A DNA stretch of 64,000 nucleotides from Silurus meridionalis (lineage: Eukaryota > Chordata > Actinopteri > Siluriformes > Siluridae), in contig NC_060898.1 of the NCBI RefSeq assembly GCF_014805685.1, forward strand, positions 6,166,001-6,230,000, written 5' to 3'. Position numbers and translations under genes: made by a program. The notes under the pieces are model-generated. The model was not told the DNA's origin, made no database searches, and worked only from the letters and a program-made list of their open reading frames with translations. How positions within the stretch are numbered: position 1 is the first letter of the stretch; the number at the start of each line of letters is the position of its first letter. Positions 24,090 through 35,370 of the stretch are shown here, in pieces.

Positions 24090-24905
24090 CAAGTATTCTG
24101 GGAAGACTAGCCAATAGATTTTGGAGAAAGGGTGTGGGGATTTGACCATTCAGCCACAGTAGCATTGGGTGTAGGGTGACATTGGGTGTAGGGTGACCTG
24201 GAATAGAGGCTTTGTTTAAGTTTATCTCAATGGTGTTTAGTGGGATTGAGGTCAGGCCACTTGAGGTCTTCCAGCCCAACCATAGCAAACCATGTCTTCA
24301 TGGACCATTCTTTATTTACAGGTCATTCAATTGAATGCAATTACATTAATTTTTATTTGTATAGCACTTTTAACAATGCACATTGTCACGAAGCAGCTTT
24401 ACACAGATAAAGTGGTTATAAAGCTGTATAAAAGAATGTATACATTTTAATGCCTATTAGTTTGTTTCTTATAATTGCAAGTTTATTCCTACTGAGTGAG
24501 CCAGTGGTGGCAAGGAAGATGCCTGAGATGGCATAAGGAAGAAACCTTGAGAGGAACCAAACTCAAAATGGAACCATCCTCATCTGGGTGGCACCGAATG
24601 GCCACTAAATACAGTTCCATCATTGTTGAAAGTTTGCAGTGATAGGGCCTTAAATGCAAAACTGTTCATGTAGCCTGTGGTCCTGAGCCATTGTAGTAGA
24701 CTGTTGATATTAATTATAGTTCCAATCAAATGTCATGCTGGAACATGTTTGGAATCATTGGTTTCACTGACAGAAAACTGTAATGTTACAGCATACAATA
24801 TGTCCTATACAGTTGTGTGTCTTCATCTTTGCAACAACAATTTCGGAAAGAGCCACATATGTGCATGATGTTCAGACAGAACCACACCTGATGTGAACTG
24901 TGCCA
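24090..24905 (+). mobile_element. Element A copy split by element B
   Basis: The left half (about 24090-24335: GGGATTGAGGTCAGGCCACT, CATGTCTTCATGGACC) and the right half (about 24690-24900: GTCATGCTGGAACATGTTTG, TGTTACAGCATACAATATG) belong to one element A. An element B copy sits between them at 24340-24610. A 17-bp unit is tandemly doubled near 24165-24198. Confidence 0.65.
24340..24610 (+). repeat. Element B copy inside element A
   Basis: TTTTATTTGTATAGCACTTT, CATTGTCACGAAGCAGCTTT and GGAAGAAACCTTGAGAGGAA match the copy at 17.9 kb. It interrupts element A, so it inserted later. Confidence 0.7.
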
Positions 24906-25219
24906 CACTCAGAGTTATTAATTTCCCCTCACTCTGATGTATGATGTGAATGGTAACTAAAGTTTTTGAGCTGAATCCTCATAATTTTGTGCACTGCACT
25001 ACTAGCACATGATTGACTGGTTGGATAATTGCATGAATGAGCAGGTGTACATGTGTTCAACTCTGAAAGTTAGTTGCTTAACTCGCTATTAAAAACATTG
25101 ATATTCAAGAATTGTGAAATGGGGCATCGATGGAATTCAAGCATTTTAATGAGGATTTTTTTTTTTTTTTTATCAAAAGAGGAAAAACAAGTGCTCATTT
25201 TATGATTGCCTATTCATAG

Positions 25220-25520
25220 AGATTTTCTGGAATATAACTTCCTGCCTCTGTCTGACAAACTAATTGGGTTCCCCCTCACCACCAATTGCCAGAGTTCAAT
25301 TCACTCGATTTTACTGCAATTTAGAATTGAAGCTTCTCTCTAAGTGTGTGAGAGTGTGAGGGAATATGTAAGGCAGCTGGAGGGATTTAAGAGTGAATGA
25401 ATTAGGACAGAGCCAGCAAATCATTGTGAGTTTTGCTCTGACCTCCCCCTGGTGCCTGCTGGGGGAAAAAGTGTCAGCAGATTCATTCTTCCTTGACTCA
25501 TACTATCTGTTCCCATCTTT
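25220..25520. promoter_or_regulatory. Candidate conserved non-coding element
   Basis: A repeat-poor block with GC-richer patches (GACCTCCCCCTGGTGCCTGC near 25440) between AT-rich flanks, with no coding frame. The CCCCCTGGTG core resembles part of a CTCF site on the plus strand, but the match is loose. Confidence 0.25.
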
Positions 25521-26555
25521 CAGCCAAGCACAAAAGAATGTGATAAGGGATGTGCAGAAATTAAATGAGTAAAATGTTCCCATGGAAACCCAATCTTAAC
25601 AGGGTTTTAATTGCATCCCATTATTTTGAGTGTGAGGATGGAACAAAATCTTTTGTGAATCATCAATTTTTAAAAATGTATTTTTATTTTTATTAAATAT
25701 GTTGTGATGTAAATCTGAAAAATGCAACACATTTGTAAAACAAAATAATCCTGGATTTAAAAAAAAAAAATGAATAAAAATAAAAATGAGAAAAAAAAAA
25801 CAGTATGCCACCCCAATATAACCAATATTAACAGAGAACAACAACTTTACAGTAATATTCACATTATTAGAAAGGTTTGGTATATGGTACGTATCTACAA
25901 AATGACAAAATGTCACAATGTGAATTTAATTAGTGTAACTCTTATCAGACCCAGGTGTGCTAATGAACAAGGCTAGTAGCTTAGTAGAGTGTTAAAACAC
26001 CTAGCCTGGGAATGAATTGAACTGGGGTGCTAATGTTACACCATCCTAATTAAACCTCCACTAACAAGAACTGCAGTCATTGCTTTAGAAAACCAATTTC
26101 ACTTGATACAGCACTCTAATTTGAACCTTTTCATATATTAGTATAGTGTTGCAACCTTGAAAAGAAATGGACTAAATTGAGATCATAGGTGTCAAATCTA
26201 CACAAAAAATCCCATTAATTTCAACTCAGCTAAAGACAAATATATTTTATAGAACATATACAATGAAAATGGTTTGAAATAATGAATATAATATAGTGAC
26301 AATTACTAAATAAACTCTATAAATTAGCTCCAGTCCAACCAGTTGCCTTCAGAGGTTATGTACTCTATACTACCAAATAGCATTAATATGTGTGCAATTA
26401 TTGTACTTAGTGATCTCAATATAAATACTTCTGTTTCTGGAAAGTCCCAGAATTTTGGAAATGTTTTTCAAGAGTTACATAGGGAGAAAATTGAACATAA
26501 TATAGAGCAATGTTATATGTATTATAATAAAATAATAGCGGAAGAATAATGATAA
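25521..26555. other. Non-coding stretch, nothing recognised
   Basis: AT-rich with A homopolymers (25759-25770, 25791-25800). No exon recognised. Confidence 0.45.
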
Positions 26556-26559
26556 ATAT

Positions 26560-27110
26560 GGGGCAATTGTGTCTCCACAAATTAGTGTCTGTAAAATATT
26601 TGGGATGAAAGGAACTGGTCATACAAGACACCTAAAGGCCAAGGGTCAGGAGATGCTGCAGAAATCCACAGCACAGATGAGAAAAGCTGCATCATGGAAA
26701 AAGGAAGAATGATTAGAAATATATATTGTGAATTGTCATATGAAATGTTCATATTGCTATATAACATTTGGAAAGTACAACAGGCTTTTTGGAGACTCAA
26801 AAAGAAATATGAATTTTATGAGATCAAAATTTAGAGTAAAATTCATAGTGAACAAAGTGCCATGTTTGTAAGAAACCCAAAAATGCCACCAGCCTAAAAA
26901 CACAAGATCTACTTTAAAGCATGGTTGTGGTAGCATCATGTGGTCAAGATGCCAAATATGGGGCAGACCTAGACATAACTCTGTGTAGACCTCACACCTG
27001 CAAGAAACTTTATACCAAAGCAGATTTTTATCTTCCAACAGCTCTACAACACAATGCATACTACCAAAGCTACAAAAATGCATGATTGGTTTGGAATTAA
27101 AGAAACCCAA
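26560..27110 (+). mobile_element. Probable Tc1-like transposase relic
   Basis: CTTTAAAGCATGGTTGTGGT followed by AGCATCATG (about 26915-26940) corresponds to the Lys-His-Gly-Gly-Gly-Ser-Ile-Met segment of Tc1 transposases, with GAAACCCAAAAATGCCACC before it. Numerous stops and shifts are present. The rest is too decayed to align by eye. Confidence 0.45.
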
Positions 27111-27428
27111 ACCTGTTCCAGCATAACAATGCTTTAGTGTACAATGCCAGCTCCATGAAAATATGATAAATGTGGGTTGGAGAGAATGATCTTGAGTGGT
27201 CTGCTATAGAGCTTTGACTGCACCCCAGGCCTCCTTACCCAACATCAGTACTGACTTTCCAAACACCTTTGAGGGTGAATGAACACAAATCTCCAAAACT
27301 ACACTCTATAATCTCCTGGAACTTTTTCCCAGAAGAGAGGAGGTTATTATAACAGCAAACAGCAACAGCTTTTTGAGATACAAATCGTATAGTCAAGTAT
27401 CTATAAACTTTTGTTCATATAGCGATTC
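27095..27428 (-). mobile_element. Element A copy (minus)
   Basis: Runs from ACCTGTTCCAGCATAACAAT to TTTTGTTCATATAGCG, with TTCCCAGAAGAGAGGAGG in the middle as in the copy at 14690-15142. It abuts the Tc1 relic. Confidence 0.65.
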
Positions 27429-27958
27429 TCTAATGACTCAAGTGGTACAGTATGCTTGGCATCATAATATCTTACATCTTTGTTATGGTGAAGTTTATTT
27501 ATAGGTCAAAATGCATGTATAATACTCGCTAGTAGACTGGCTTTCTATTCAGAGTGTATTTTGTCCATGTGGCCAGTATAATCAGAATTGGCTTCATATT
27601 CACCTTGCAGAGACTGAATGGTTACATCATTTGTTCTCTTTTCATGTGGCTAAGCCTCAGAATTGATTTTTATCCATAAGTAAAAGCTAAGCAGAAGCTG
27701 TAAGTAGCTGCTTGTATTGCATTAACAACCATCAGCTACATTTCACACATTACTTACTTCTTTCCCCCTGGCCATTTAAAGAGAGGATCGTTCTCTTCTC
27801 TTCTAATGTTCAAGTGCAACGATAATTGTGCTTTCCACATGCATTGGATCACACAGCCTTGACATAATGTCTCAGAAAGCTTGACCCCTTTCAAACACCA
27901 CCACTGAATGCATTCTTGGAATTAAGTTTGTTTATTGGGCTTCACGCATACACACACT

Positions 27959-27960
<2 letters not shown>
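27429..27960. other. Repeat-poor non-coding stretch
   Basis: Mixed composition with no exon recognised. It could include weakly conserved regulatory sequence at about 27600-27920, but nothing specific marks it. Confidence 0.4.

Positions 27961-27961
<1 letters not shown>

Positions 27962-28014
<53 letters not shown>
27962..28014. repeat. (CA)n microsatellite
   Basis: About 26 CA units. Confidence 0.98.
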
Positions 28015-28016
<2 letters not shown>

Positions 28017-28569
28017 TTTATTTTACATGATGGCTTGGAATTCATATATGCAGCAAGCTCAGAAGTGACTGTATGCAAGCACTATCAAGACACTATCACA
28101 TGTGGAACATTGTGGTCAATTGGTAAATGGGACATTTTCTGTTCCTAAGAGATAATAGTCCATCTGGTTTTATGGCACAGTTCATTTGAAATGATGGAAA
28201 TTCTAAGAAATAGTGCTTTGACCCTGCTTTACATGGCACGTACGGGCAGGGAGAGTAGGCATGCTGGTGCTAAATATCTCGGGGGCATATTTCCCCTTGT
28301 ACCTGACAAAAAGAAAAAATTAAGAAGAACTGGCTTCTGTGTCACTAAAGATTGACAGAAGGCTCTGGACTCAATGTTCATTACCCTGTGGCAGATAGGA
28401 GTCTGTCTTTTAAACTATACCAAATAACCACTCTCCACCATATACTGGATGGACATAATATGGAATCTACAGCATCATGTACAAAAGCATGCTGACAACA
28501 AGCATGTTCTAAAAAAAAAAATGTGTGCATATAGATACTGTAAAGCATAATGTCTTCTGTCTGTATACA

Positions 28570-29198
28570 GTACATCTTGGAACTAAGGAAACCAGTTGCT
28601 GAAGTTTTGGGAGTGGAATCAGGTCCCATATGTGTTTGATACAGGATTCTACCTGCTCAACAGTTTTAGGTGTCCTTTGTTGTATTTTTCGTTCATGATG
28701 AGCAATATGTTTTCAAATCTTAAAAGGTCTAGACTGCAGGCAGGCCAGTTCATCACCTGGACTATTCCACTAAGAAGTCATGCTATTGTAATAGATGCAG
28801 TATGCATTTAGTATTGTCTTGCTCAAATATACAAGCTCTTGAAAAAAACATTTCCTGGATGGAAGCATTTTTTTTTTTGCTTGAAACCTGTATATACAAT
28901 TGAGCATTGATGGACCCTTTCCAAATGTGCAAGCTGCCCATACCACAGGCACTAATGCACTCCCATACTATCAGAGATGCAGCTTTTTGACCTGAGCGCT
29001 GATAACAAGTTAGATGGTCAGAAATCAAAATCCTTAAAATGGTACATTTCCTCAGTTTAAACATTGGATATGTTTTCTAGGTTCTATTGTGAATAAAATA
29101 TGGTTTTATAAGATTTGCAAATCATTGTTTTTATTCACAATTAGTTTTTATTTACATTTTACACAGTTCTCAACCTTTTTGGAATTGGGGTTATAATT
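28570..29198 (+). mobile_element. Internally deleted fish DNA transposon (Kolobok-like?)
   Basis: Segments such as GACTGCAGGCAGGCCAGTTC, CATTTCCTGGATGGAAGCAT, AATGTGCAAGCTGCCCATAC and ACTAATGCACTCCCATACTA, ending TTTGGAATTGGGGTT, match the order of an abundant fish element that I recall as Kolobok-like. The segment between about 29040 and 29090 skips most of the element's middle. A second, shorter copy is at 42580-42790. The superfamily name is from memory. Confidence 0.55.
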
Positions 29199-29873
29199 AG
29201 ACTCATTACAGAAAATATGTGTTAGGTTAATGGCGTGGGACTATGTTTTCCTGAAAACAGTGTACCTCTTGTTCCATGTCACATGACTGTTTGCACCTGT
29301 GTTACATTTTCTGTTAATGAGCATTTGTATTAAATGACAGCTTGCACCTCAGCCATTGTTTTGCTTTTGCCATTATCTTGTCTCTTGTTTAGGTTGAGTT
29401 TTATGTGTTCACATTTTGTGTTATGTTTGTGTCTGTTTTTGTGCATGTGGACAATAAATACAAATATATAAACGTGCATCTGCCTGTTTGCTTACTACAT
29501 AGCAATATGGCGCCTTTAAAAGGGTCTAAAATTTACAGATGATGTATGTTACATGAAAACAAGAAACGTTACAAGAAACGAAATAGACATGCCAAATATA
29601 TTTTAAGAGAAAGTGACATATCTTGTTAATATTGTGTCATCTGTAGTTCTGCAGTATAGGCAAAGGAAAATAATTTGATTAGAATACGATGGCTAGAATA
29701 TTGTCCCCACAAAATAGTTATTATTATCACAGAAGACAGGTGATGTATCACTTTCCTGTCACCAACCAAAAAAAAAAAAAAAGGGTACCTATTTATTACA
29801 GAGAGCTCCATGTAAGGAATTAGAGATCATTTCAACAGACACCTAAAAGGTTGGATTACCAGTTAATATTTAA

Positions 29874-29875
<2 letters not shown>
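29199..29875. other. Non-coding stretch, nothing recognised
   Basis: AT-rich. A 14-base A run lies near 29768. No exon recognised. Confidence 0.45.

Positions 29876-29942
<67 letters not shown>
29876..29942. repeat. (AT)n microsatellite
   Basis: About 32 AT units, self-complementary. Confidence 0.97.
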
Positions 29943-29946
<4 letters not shown>

Positions 29947-30548
29947 GTAGTCTATTCTTGTGTTACGATTCATGATTCTTGTGAATCTTGGTTCAGTTTT
30001 TGATTGTTTCGATTGTTGATGCTTCTGATTGCAGCCTGGTAGTTTTTGGGTACATCAACCATACAATGCAGAACAAAAACTGCCATCGATATTCCATTAT
30101 ACATAACTGCTGAATTTAATCCGGATATCTGCTATAAACGCTTCAGAGGACATTTCTGTCATGCCCGGGTGATTCTACTGTGCAATTCATTACTTCAGTG
30201 TGAACGTTCGGCAATCTGCCTGCTAGTCGCCTGAGCAACAGGTGATCACAGATTTAAAGCACAAAAATGGCACTAGTACTCAACTGCCTTGGAACAAACA
30301 CTTACAATATCTTTTATCCTGCAGTTAATGCTTCACAGATCTATTTCCCTTATCAAGTTAGGGTGCCAGTGCAACGAATTCATAAAAGTTGTACGAACCT
30401 CTAATGAATCATACTGTAATACGCACAGAAGCTTTGTTAAGTGGTTTGATGCAGATCACCACCAGTGAAACTGGAATGCAGCCAGGAAAGCATGTGGAAT
30501 AGAGAATTTGTTTTAACACAGATAGTGAGCAAGACTATGGTCTAAGAC

Positions 30549-31041
30549 AGTGGTCCCCAACCCCCCACAAGAGCACCAGTCCGTGGGTCAATTGGTACTG
30601 GGCCACAAAGAAAGAATACATAACTTACATTATTTTCATTTTATTTGTTATCTGATTCTAAACAATGTTATATTTTGGAAAATTACCGGATTCTCTCCAC
30701 CACATCTGTCTATGACTCACTCTTGATAAATGTTGAGATGCTTGCTTCTGTCACATGTCTTACCTACATCCGCTACCTTCTTAAAGAGGCTGCTCCGCCC
30801 GCTAACACATATAAATACACAATACATTACCGCTAAATTCAAACTCCCAAGCTAGCAAAATGAACAAAAAACAACACAGTAGATTCACGTTTATTATTTT
30901 ATTTATAAACTACCAGTTTTTATGCCGGTTGTATCATTTTATTTTGTTGTATTTATCTACAACACCTTAAAAGCCGGTCCGTGAAAATATTGTCTGACAT
31001 TGAACTGGTCCGTAGTGCAAAAAAGGTTGGGGACCGCTGAT
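30549..31041. mobile_element. hAT-type non-autonomous transposon
   Basis: Ends CAGTGGTCCCCAACC and GGTTGGGGACCGCTG are near-perfect terminal inverted repeats. The 8-bp flanks GTCTAAGA and ATCTAGGG agree at five positions, consistent with an old hAT target duplication. The interior includes AAAGCCGGTCCGTGAAAATA, which I recall from fish hAT elements, and no transposase frame. About 493 bp. Confidence 0.75.
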
Positions 31042-32054
31042 CTAGGGTACTTGCAGCTGCAGATGATATAGATGCTGTTGGCATAGGCTGATGTAACATC
31101 AAGCTGTCTACAATCTTCCAATTTACTCCTATTCCTAATATGTTTTTCTATTGTTGGTTCTAATAAGGATATTTAAAATGCTGTGCACCCTGATTGCAGA
31201 AATACACACAATATTCTATCTATATGTGTTTGTGCTCAATAGCTTTTAAAATAAAAAATCCATAAAAGACTACAAAAGGTTTTGTGGGCTGCACTAGCCA
31301 TGATGAACTATTCACTATGATAGACAGTGACTGTACTCTAGATGTATATATGATTTGATGAGCAAGTGTGTGTATGCTATATCAAAGTTACTGGCTGTCA
31401 TTAAACTTAATCAAGCCCTTCAACACATCAACATATTAGTTCAACAATTGGGATAAAATCCTGCCAGTGTTTAGAATCCCTAGCTCTCCCTTAGTTACTT
31501 GATTACTTGAAATTTAGAAGAACTAAGTTTTCTGATTTAAACACAACGGAATCAATCCTGATTGCATGCATACTTGGATGTATACATACAAAACCCCAAT
31601 TTCCCAATATTTTTCAGATTGACTCAATGGCCAGCCAGAAAGTTATTAAAAAATAGCAAAACCAAATGCCTTGGATGGTAAACCTATTAATATGAGCACC
31701 ATACTGATAATCAGGGATATAGTTCTTCTTTCAATAAAAAATTCTTCATGCTTACAATATCCTCTCATATAACAACTCCCCCCCCAAAAAAAACCCCAAA
31801 CAAACATCACCTCAGTGAGATACAAATGTTCAGATATCCATGATTAGTTTTAGCATTGCTAAAGTTTGCTGCAAAAAGACAAAAGCATAAGCACTGCATC
31901 CTTATCACCTAAATACACTGTTCCATTGACCCCACACCTGAAGCAACGAGCAGAGGAGGACAAGTGAGAAAACCTCTGAAGCAGCATAAATCCGTTCATA
32001 AGCAGTGATTGACAGCAGACATTATCCTTAGCTACGCTTGAATCTCCCCAAGGT
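31042..32054. other. Non-coding stretch, nothing recognised
   Basis: AT-rich with no exon or repeat family recognised. Confidence 0.45.
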
Positions 32055-32091
32055 GTATGGCAATCAAATTTAGCACATACTATAATTATAT

Positions 32092-32163
<72 letters not shown>

Positions 32164-32195
32164 ATATAATTATAGTATGTGCTAAATTTGATTGC

Positions 32196-32200
<5 letters not shown>
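32055..32200. repeat. Perfect 146-bp palindrome with (TA)33 centre
   Basis: A 40-bp arm at 32055-32094, starting GTATGGCAATCAAATTTAGC, is repeated exactly in reverse complement at 32161-32200. The 66-bp (TA)33 between them is itself self-complementary, so the whole block is one perfect palindrome able to form a cruciform. A second (AT)n tract follows at 32201-32263. Confidence 0.95.

Positions 32201-32263
<63 letters not shown>
32201..32263. repeat. (AT)n microsatellite
   Basis: About 31 AT units directly after the palindrome, followed by five TGATT units (32271-32295). Confidence 0.97.
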
Positions 32264-32267
<4 letters not shown>

Positions 32268-32815
32268 TATTGATTTGATTTGATTTGATTTGATTTGCAT
32301 GCACATGCACTGAAGCATACAAATGAAATAAACTAGAGCAGCTTAAGGTGATGCACATTTAGACCTGTCCTCAGACCACCTATAAATATAAAGAATAGAT
32401 TCATTGTTTTGTGTCAGTTCTAGTAACACATTTTAAACAGTGTATACTCAGATTAGCACTAGCTTTGTTAATTTGCGGTGGTTATAAGTCAAATAAATTT
32501 TTGCTTTTTACTAGAAAAATGTAAGGACTATATAAAACCTTATTACACTAAACAGAATTGGCTTTATTTTGTTTGTCTATAATTCTGCTACAGTAAAAAA
32601 AAAGAATGTTTAGGGAAGCTTTTTGAACATAAAGTAAGCATTGTTTGTTTAAGGCTGAGATGAAAATCAATTCATTTTTATACTTCAATGGCATACTGGT
32701 GTTCCATGTGGCTTTTGAGCTGCATATTTTAATTCATGCAGATAATGTAGAGAGAAATAAATAAATGATGAGGAATATTAGTTTGCAAGATTTATAATTA
32801 CAAAATTTAATGCAC

Positions 32816-32905
32816 TACATGAACAAATGTTTGTAGACACCATGCCATATTCAGTCCCCATTTGTTCCACTAGATTCCACTAGATTGCAGTCAGCGTTCA
32901 TAAAA
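32816..32905 (+). mobile_element. Element A fragment (left end)
   Basis: CACTACATGAACAAATGTTT, then GTAGACACC and CAGTCCCCATTTG..CCACTAGATT. Only the left roughly 90 bp remains, with an 11-bp doubling of CCACTAGATT. Confidence 0.55.
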
Positions 32906-34030
32906 ATCTTATTGGTGTTCAGCATGGCTGTAGACTGGGCTTAAAATACTTTAAAATAGTTTATATAGTGTATATTTTAAACATCAATGTACACTCAGTG
33001 TTGGCTACAGTATGTTTAATATATGGAAAAACAATTTTTAGAGATTTAGGTTTACCTTCACCTGTCATATACTGGTTTGTTTTTTGTTTTTTTTGCAAAT
33101 TCTTCTCTTGCATATGTCTTGATATACAGACAAATCACAAAAATAAACAAAAATGAAAGATTAATAGAGCTGTGTCAGTATTGCCATCACTGATATACAT
33201 GTATTATGTTGACATACTGTACCTAGCATTGCACTTCTGTTCTTAATCTTTCTTAGAGCTAGCTATTTTACAAAGTGTGAATTATTCTGCAGTTAGTATT
33301 TTGCGCTCACTGTTAAAAAGTTAGCATTTATAGGAACTGGAATAAATCATTGGCACTGTCAAAAAAGAATTCAAACATCATTCCAAAATAATTAGATTAG
33401 AATTTGATTTAGATTTATCTAACTGTCTTAATCACGCTACTAAAATTTAAAAACCTTGCTATGCGCATGAGGTTTGATACACTGGTCAGCAGTTCTTAGC
33501 AAAGATTACTGTAAAGTAGATCGCTTTGAACAAATGCTCTTCTTTCAATTACTATAACATTCTAATAACATTTAAAAGTAACACGATCTTGGTTTCACAT
33601 TGCCTTTGGGAAATTCTCTAAACCTAGAGCATTATATAGATGTGCTTTTGCCTTTCTTCCTGCTCTGACTTCCTATCAATGCTCATGCATTTGGCATTGC
33701 TAGTACGATATGCTTTATTATTCCGGATTTACACCAGATGCGTCATGTCAAGGGATGCATCAAGCGTCACATCAATACCGAAGTCAATCCATACCAGACA
33801 TGTCTCAGTAGCATTTTCCTGTGATAGGTAAAAGAGCAAGAGCACACTTTGATTTTATTGGTTTTAGCAGCTATTAAAATCACATAATAAGTGAAAGGTT
33901 AGAAGAGTTTACTGCAATATCCTTTTATTTTTTGTTCAAAGAGATTTTCAGAGTTTAATGTTTAATAATTCATAAAAAGAAACCAAGCTTGAAAGCCACC
34001 AGAAACCCCAGAAACATCTCTAGGTTAGGT
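32906..34030. other. Non-coding stretch, nothing recognised
   Basis: AT-rich. The segment near 33700-33830 has more CG dinucleotides but no recognised family. Confidence 0.45.
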
Positions 34031-34309
34031 ATGTAACCCTGGTTCCCCAAAGGAATGAGACGCTGCATCAACAATGCTTTGAGAATGCCTCTGCGTGACC
34101 ACGTTCTCAACTACGTGTGCAATCAGTCCAATGGAAAAGTGTGATGTCACCCCACATGTGGGGTGGTATAAGGAAGTATAAAAGCACATGCCGTGGAGAA
34201 GGCACTAGATTCGAAAGTGAAGGAAGTGCTCGCAGCGATGCAGGGAGTGTGACACTGAGACACAGCATCTCATTCCCTCGGGAACCAGCTAGGTCAAAGG
34301 ACAGAGGGA

Positions 34310-34880
34310 CCAGAAGTGGCACTAATGTCAAGGCTATAGGACCTGATAAAGGTCAGTAGGGTAGACCAGCCAGCAGCATTGCAAATGTCTTGGAGAGACA
34401 CTCCAGAGGACAAGGCCATATTATATGGACCTTAGCAAATAAACAGCTGGTCCGACTTTCTCCACAAGGCAGTTCTATGGACGTATCCCAGCTTCTTAAG
34501 CTTCTCCTGGTCGGGGGCCTGAAAAGAAGGAGAAAAGAATGCCTGGAGCATAACTGGTCATGGGCAACTTGGGGACATGCCACGGCCTGGGGTAGAGGAA
34601 GGCACTGGCCATGCCTGGAGTGACCTTCAAACAGGAGGGGCTAATGGAAAGGGCGTGAAGGTTGCCAAAACTCTTTAGAGATGAAATGGCCAGTAGAACA
34701 GTCTTGACTATTAAACTCATAAACAGGGTCTCCAAATCCAGATGGGTATCGTGGAGATAACGTGTCACTAACGGGTTTTTCCTTAGCAACTGCTGAGCAA
34801 GCATAGCATGAAAAGCCACAATAGCACTGGACGAAATTATAGCACTGGACCATCTGGGCAAATTATAGCACTGGACCATC
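34310..34880 (-). pseudogene. DIRS tyrosine recombinase relic
   Basis: Minus-strand reading gives VTRYLHDTHLDLE, then KTVLLAISSLKSFGNLHALS, APGMASAFLYPRP-like text, and after a frameshift LKKLGYVHRTALWRKSDQLF. A stop follows, then SSGVSLQDICNAAGWSTLLT with FIRSYSLD. The last block carries the tyrosine of the active-site region (family motif FxRFY). The stretch that should hold the His-x-x-Arg box between DQLF and SSGV is deleted. Not functional. Confidence 0.7.
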
Positions 34881-34886
34881 CGGGCA
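34822..34886. repeat. Short tandem duplication in DIRS relic
   Basis: A 26-27-bp unit containing AAATTATAGCACTGGACCAT occurs twice in full, plus one partial copy. Confidence 0.85.
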
Positions 34887-35370
34887 GTTAACTGGATCTA
34901 ACTGGTGACCATATAGTGAACAGGCGCCACTTTGAGGCATACAACTTTTCGTGTAAAGGGGGGCTCTGGATTGGAAAATGGGCTCGACCACCTCGGCTGA
35001 GAGATCAGTGGCTAAGAGCTGTGCCCCCTCAGAGGCCAAAAACACAGCCTCCACAGCTCAGGACGGGGGTAAAGCAAAGAGCTCACTGCCTGAGACAGAA
35101 GATCCTGCCTTAGAGGAATCTTTTTTTTGTTTTTTACTGACTTACCGATACTTACCTGATCTTATAAATGCGGCAAACAAACACACACAGAGCACTTCAT
35201 GAACAAACAGAAGCTAGCGGCGTCTCCACGGCATGCGCTTTTATACTTCCTGGTATTCCTGCTTTTCTGTTTTGTCTGATTACACACATGGTACAAAGCA
35301 TGGTCATGCAGAGGTGTTCCCAAAGTGTTGTTGACGCAGCTCGAGTTCCTGAAGGAGAACCAAACCCTCT

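Larger units (their letters stand above)
34034..35370 (-). mobile_element. Collapsed DIRS-like retroelement
   Basis: The ends (about 34036-34107 and 35293-35368) are imperfect inverted repeats: ACGCTGCATCAACAATGCTT on the left against GCTGCGTCAACAACACTTTG on the right. Between them the minus strand encodes pieces of a tyrosine recombinase (34880-34310). Inverted termini plus a tyrosine recombinase are the signature of DIRS elements, which integrate by recombinase and lack DDE integrase. Reverse transcriptase and RNase H are missing and the size is about 1.3 kb, so most of the element has been lost. The segment at 34890-35110 may be gag-related, but I cannot confirm this. Confidence 0.7.

Noticed and set aside
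32094..32318. Open frame of Ile-Tyr repeats
   Set aside because: It is the (TA)n tracts and palindrome read as protein.
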